Part shown: piece by piece, positions 3,871-6,914 of the stretch
How the letters are laid out: every line of letters starts with the position of its first letter
Numbering within the stretch: the first letter of the stretch is position 1
The notes under the pieces: generated by a model
Databases searched by the model: none
What the model was told of the DNA's origin: nothing
What the model saw: only the letters and a program-made list of their open reading frames with translations
From: Candidatus Borrarchaeota archaeon
Lineage (GTDB): Archaea; Asgardarchaeota; Sifarchaeia; Borrarchaeales; Borrarchaeaceae
Direction of reading: 5' to 3'
Assembly: GCA_016840645.1 (NCBI GenBank)
Contig: JAEORY010000209.1
Coordinates: forward strand, 1-6,914
DNA: 6,914 bases
Program-made: the position numbers and the translations under genes

Positions 3871-4340
3871 GTAAAGAAAAAAGACCAGTGGGTCGACCTT
3901 CTAAATTCAATAATGATTTGGCACCTAAGGCCGCTGCTGCCCTTTATAAAGAGGGTAAGACTATCCAGGAGTTGGCAGATATCTTCGAAGTGGGGACAAC
4001 CACTATCTATCGATGGCTAGAAACATATCCAGAATTACGGGCGAGGATTAAAGAGGGTAAGGACCAGATCGACGATCAGGTCGAAGCAACCTTCTTTAAA
4101 AGAGCAATGGGGCTGGTAGTCAAGGAAAGAAGACAAGTATTGACACCTAAAGGCGACATAGAAACTCTCACTACTGAAAAAGAACTTCCCCCAGACATGA
4201 CGGCCATCCTTAAATGGTTAGGCGCTAGAAGACCAGGAAAGTGGGGAGAACGGGCCCAAGATAATAACCTCGAAGAAGAAGAGCTAGAAATGCCAGAGCC
4301 CCCAGAGGTTTCAGATGAAAAGTCTGATATACAACCATAA
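3867..4340 (+). CDS. terS: Terminase small subunit
   Basis: This 157-aa protein recognises phage DNA and starts packaging with the large subunit. The N-terminus has a basic KRPVGRPSKF stretch (5-14) with a GRP core like an AT-hook. Residues 31-55 form a clear helix-turn-helix (KTIQELADIFEVGTTTIYRWL) of the resolvase/small-terminase type, followed by a helical oligomerisation region (56-85). KELPPDMTAILKWLGARRPGKWGERA (about 105-130) is the typical C-terminal signature of many small terminases, followed by an acidic proline-rich tail that may bind the large subunit. The ribosome site is weak, and the ATGA overlap suggests coupling to the coiled-coil gene. The 26-base overlap with the next gene supports the pairing. 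Length is normal for the family. Confidence 0.85.
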   Translation: MSKEKRPVGRPSKFNNDLAPKAAAALYKEGKTIQELADIFEVGTTTIYRWLETYPELRARIKEGKDQIDDQVEATFFKRAMGLVVKERRQVLTPKGDIETLTTEKELPPDMTAILKWLGARRPGKWGERAQDNNLEEEELEMPEPPEVSDEKSDIQP

Positions 4341-5553
4341 GGGGCAACAGAAAATATGGTTTTCCAAGGCCAGGTTTACCGTAGATGCTTGTGGACGACG
4401 CTTCGGGAAAACCTTCTACGCTAAAGAAAAATTCTGCTTTCACACACGCTTTAGGAATCATCTATACTGGTATGTCGCCCCTACAAGGGATCAAGCAAAG
4501 GATCTAATGTGGGAAGAACTCAAAGAGCGCTTCGATCAACTTAAGTGGCTTCACACTAAGAACGAAGTAGATCTCTCTATCACTCGGCGGAAGACAGGCA
4601 CTAAGATCCGACTAAGATCCGCAGAGAAATGGGATCGATTAAGAGGTAAAGGCCTTAATGGATGCATCTTCGATGAGTTTGCTGATATCAATCCGAAAGC
4701 GTGGACAGATGCGGTCAGACCTGCCCTATCAGACAAGAGGGGATGGTGTGACTTCTTAGGATCTCCCAAGGGACACAATCATTTCTACGAGATGTGGAAT
4801 GAAGCTAAGACCCGAGATAACTGGGAGGCCTTCCAATTTAGAACGGTCGACTCTCCATTTTTTCAAACTCCAGAAGGATTAAGGGAGTTAGAGGAAGCAA
4901 GGAGGGATTTAGATGAACGTACCTATAGGCAGGAATATTTGGCGTCTTTCGAAACTTTTGGAGGACGAGTCTGCTATGCTTTTGATCGACAACGACATCA
5001 TACTGATTATGAGTACGATCATAGTTTACCCATCTACGTTGGACAGGATTTTAACCGAACTCCAATGAGCAGTGCCCTCTTCCAGAAGGTAGGAGGTAAG
5101 GCGGTTCAGTTTGGAGAGTTAAGCTTACATACATCCTCAACCGATGAGGTCTGTAATGTCCTAAAAGAGAAGTTCCCACGATGGAACAATCACGGTATCT
5201 TCTTTAGACCAGATGCCACAGGTAAAAGAAAAACCTCGAATGCCTCTCGTTCCGATTTTGAAATCATTAAATCCCATGGCTTTGGTATTGACGTGGGTAC
5301 CTCTAATCCAGCTAGAATAGATCGCTGGCAGGCCTGCAACCGAGCTTTTGAGAAGGATTTAGTGATGATCAATGCCAAAAACTGCCCAAAAACCGTTAAA
5401 GAACTCGAAACAATTGCCTATAAAGAGGGTACCTGCGAACCTAATATAAAAGACCCATTGGTCGGTCACTTGTTTGACGCCTTCGGGTACAATATTTACC
5501 AAGAATTTCCTATAATAAAAACGCATAAAGCAAGAGTTCGACATTACGCATAG
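4315..5553 (+). CDS. terL: Terminase large subunit (packaging ATPase and nuclease)
   Basis: This 412-aa motor protein drives DNA into the capsid and cuts it. The ATPase half has an adenine-contact segment around QQKIW (11-15), a Walker A of the terminase type GRRFGKT (27-33), Walker B with catalytic Glu CIFDEF (117-122, D120 and E121), and the coupling motif GSPKG (149-153). The nuclease half is RNase H-like, with acidic residues in VGQDFNRTP (D245), FRPDATG (D300) and VGHLFDAFGY (D388). All key residues are present and the length is normal. The start at 4315 lies inside the terS end; AGAGG (4304-4308) precedes it by 6 bases, and the N-terminus leads directly into the Q-motif as expected. An exact 11-bp tandem repeat lies inside at 4600-4621. 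Confidence 0.93.
   Translation: MKSLIYNHKGQQKIWFSKARFTVDACGRRFGKTFYAKEKFCFHTRFRNHLYWYVAPTRDQAKDLMWEELKERFDQLKWLHTKNEVDLSITRRKTGTKIRLRSAEKWDRLRGKGLNGCIFDEFADINPKAWTDAVRPALSDKRGWCDFLGSPKGHNHFYEMWNEAKTRDNWEAFQFRTVDSPFFQTPEGLRELEEARRDLDERTYRQEYLASFETFGGRVCYAFDRQRHHTDYEYDHSLPIYVGQDFNRTPMSSALFQKVGGKAVQFGELSLHTSSTDEVCNVLKEKFPRWNNHGIFFRPDATGKRKTSNASRSDFEIIKSHGFGIDVGTSNPARIDRWQACNRAFEKDLVMINAKNCPKTVKELETIAYKEGTCEPNIKDPLVGHLFDAFGYNIYQEFPIIKTHKARVRHYA
4600..4621. repeat. Exact 11-bp tandem repeat inside terL
   Basis: ACTAAGATCCG occurs twice back to back (4600-4610, 4611-4621). Because 11 is not a multiple of three, the two copies are read in different frames, as TKIR and LRSA, yet the frame and the following conserved segment (WDRLRGKG) are intact. 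It may be chance or a small slippage duplication compensated nearby. Confidence 0.7.
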
Positions 5554-5562
5554 GATTTAAAT

Positions 5563-6914
5563 ATGGCCGCTCCGATTTTAACTGAGGACCGCATGAGCGA
5601 TTTGCTTGAATGGGTCCACGAACCTGACCAGGTTCAACTTAGAAGAGATAACCTTGATCGCTTCATGATGTACAATGGGGCGGTTAGGGACATTATTGAA
5701 AGGGCAATACGAAAAGAGTTTAAGAAGCCCGAGACAGTGGAGGAGTTAATTGCTAGGCTCATCCCAATTAACATCCCATCAAAGATCATTAACAAACTCG
5801 CTAACGTGTATAACGAGACACCTATTCGCGAGGTAGCAGATGAGAACGAACTCGACCAAGAACTCCTGGAGATCTTAGAGGACCGCATGGATTTAAATGG
5901 TCGGATGAAGGAGGCCAATCGCTACTTCAAATTATTTAAGGCCAATCTATCCGAGTTAGTTGTCGACGATATGGGGTGCCCTAAAATCAGAAATCTCCCT
6001 CGTCACACCTATGAGGTCTTTAGTCACTCAGTGACCTGCCCAGACATCCCAGACACCTTCATGAAGTTTCTCAACTTCGAGAGAGACCCATCTCTCCAGA
6101 GGTATGTCTGGTGGACCGACAATCAGCATCTAATAACCAATGGAAAAGGACAAATTCAACGACCAGAAATGGTTGCTATGAACAACCCTGAAGGCATAAA
6201 CCCCCTCGGTGTAGCTCCGTTCATCTACACAAACAGTTCCACCTTTTCGGTTAACCCGATACCTGACGATGATCTCTTGAGGATGGGAATCGTCATCCCT
6301 CTCTTACTCTCCGACCTCGCCTTTGCTACAAAATATCTATCATGGGCGGTAGTATACACCGTAGGGGCGGGGGGTGACATTCCGTTCAGCCCCAATTCAA
6401 TCATCGACTTAGACTTTGGTCCTAACGGCGAAACTCCAATTATAAACACCGTTAAGCCCACCGTGCAGATAAACGACACACTTGGTTTCATTAAGGCCTT
6501 GGTGTCTATGCTCCTTACCACCAAAAATCTAAGCGTGACCAGTATGTCGGGTGCCCTAGACTCTAGCAATCCTGCTTCTGGAGTCGCAAAGGCGCTCGAC
6601 TCTGCTGAATCCCAAGAGGATAAAAAGGACCAACAAGCGTTTTTCTTAAAAGCAGAAGAACAACTTTGGACAAAACTTCGCGACCACCTTATGCCAGCTT
6701 GGCGTAAACAGAGAAAACTGTCGCCTGAATGCAACCGAGAGTTCTCCAAGAATCTTGAAGTTGACGTAATGTATCAAGAACCTAAAGTGATTATTTCCGA
6801 AAGAGAGCAAATTGAACTATCCAAAATGAAGATGGACGCTGGTCTCACCACCAAAAGAAGAGAGTTGCAAAAACTTAACCCTGATATGGGTGAGGATTCA
6901 CTTGATAAACTCAT
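5563..6914 (+). CDS. Phage portal protein, cut by the right edge
   Basis: An open frame from ATG 5563 runs 450 codons to the window end without a stop. AGGAT (5552-5556) is a good ribosome site, and the start comes 9 bases after the terL stop. The segment IPSKIINKLANVYNETPIRE (71-90) resembles the portal motif in which the chain continues into the ring after a 'yn-x-P' turn. A long central region is mixed helix and strand. The end, GLTTKRRELQKL followed by NPDMGEDSLDKL (427-450), matches the C-terminal helix-loop common in portals, in which a 'GLxTKRxxxxxLnPxm' stretch precedes acidic residues. Portals form the ring through which DNA enters. Position directly after terL is the usual gene order and strengthens the call. 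The protein probably extends only a little further. Its C-rich third codon positions differ by eye from the early genes. Confidence 0.8.
   Translation, partial: MAAPILTEDRMSDLLEWVHEPDQVQLRRDNLDRFMMYNGAVRDIIERAIRKEFKKPETVEELIARLIPINIPSKIINKLANVYNETPIREVADENELDQELLEILEDRMDLNGRMKEANRYFKLFKANLSELVVDDMGCPKIRNLPRHTYEVFSHSVTCPDIPDTFMKFLNFERDPSLQRYVWWTDNQHLITNGKGQIQRPEMVAMNNPEGINPLGVAPFIYTNSSTFSVNPIPDDDLLRMGIVIPLLLSDLAFATKYLSWAVVYTVGAGGDIPFSPNSIIDLDFGPNGETPIINTVKPTVQINDTLGFIKALVSMLLTTKNLSVTSMSGALDSSNPASGVAKALDSAESQEDKKDQQAFFLKAEEQLWTKLRDHLMPAWRKQRKLSPECNREFSKNLEVDVMYQEPKVIISEREQIELSKMKMDAGLTTKRRELQKLNPDMGEDSLDKL

Noticed and set aside
6225..6749. 174-codon minus-strand open frame
   Set aside because: It is antisense to the portal gene, whose frame is open for 450 codons and matches portal features; the minus-strand product is Ser-rich and looks like a shadow.

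Overview
The window reads as part of a double-stranded DNA tailed phage or prophage (Caudoviricetes). The evidence is a contiguous small terminase, large terminase and portal series at the right, preceded by a dense row of small, overlapping early genes that includes a probable single-strand annealing protein and a VRR-NUC nuclease. Genes use ATG or GTG starts, mostly with AGGAG/AAGG-type ribosome sites, and ATGA, GTGA or TAATG junctions. The DNA looks AT-rich, and the terminase and portal part looks more C-rich at third codon positions by eye. No tRNA, integrase, CRISPR array or insertion sequence was seen. The host cannot be named from this sequence beyond a bacterium of low to middling GC that uses Shine-Dalgarno sites.

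Layout. At 1-74 a minus-strand gene with a convincing ribosome site runs off the left edge. Between it and the first forward gene (75-295) lies a divergent control region with a perfect 16-bp palindrome and other inverted repeats. From 296 to 1479 four overlapping forward genes encode a possible ribbon-helix-helix protein, a Rad52/ERF-like annealing protein and two small unknowns, closed by a hairpin terminator. A short noncoding stretch (1503-1589) holds two further hairpins. Next comes a short relic (1590-1625) that repeats the first 12 codons and ribosome-site spacing of the VRR-NUC gene lying 352 bp downstream. A 100-aa unknown, the VRR-NUC gene and a 59-aa unknown complete this block at 2453.

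A lone minus-strand gene for a four-cysteine zinc-finger-like protein (2434-2664) meets the forward block tail to tail with a 20-bp overlap. It is divergent from the next forward block across a 28-bp AT-rich palindrome that carries promoter-like hexamers in both directions. The right block (2745 to the edge) has three unknown small genes, a leucine-zipper-like coiled-coil protein, the terminase small and large subunits, and a portal gene cut by the right edge.

How the genes fit together. The left blocks look like DNA recombination and repair functions (annealing protein plus nuclease) with small accessory proteins. The right block is the packaging motor: the small subunit recognises DNA, the large subunit supplies ATPase and nuclease, and the portal is the channel. 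I found no clear new multi-gene system. The items most worth a second look are the duplicated VRR-NUC start, the hairpin cluster beside it, and the zinc-finger gene with its palindromic divergent promoter.
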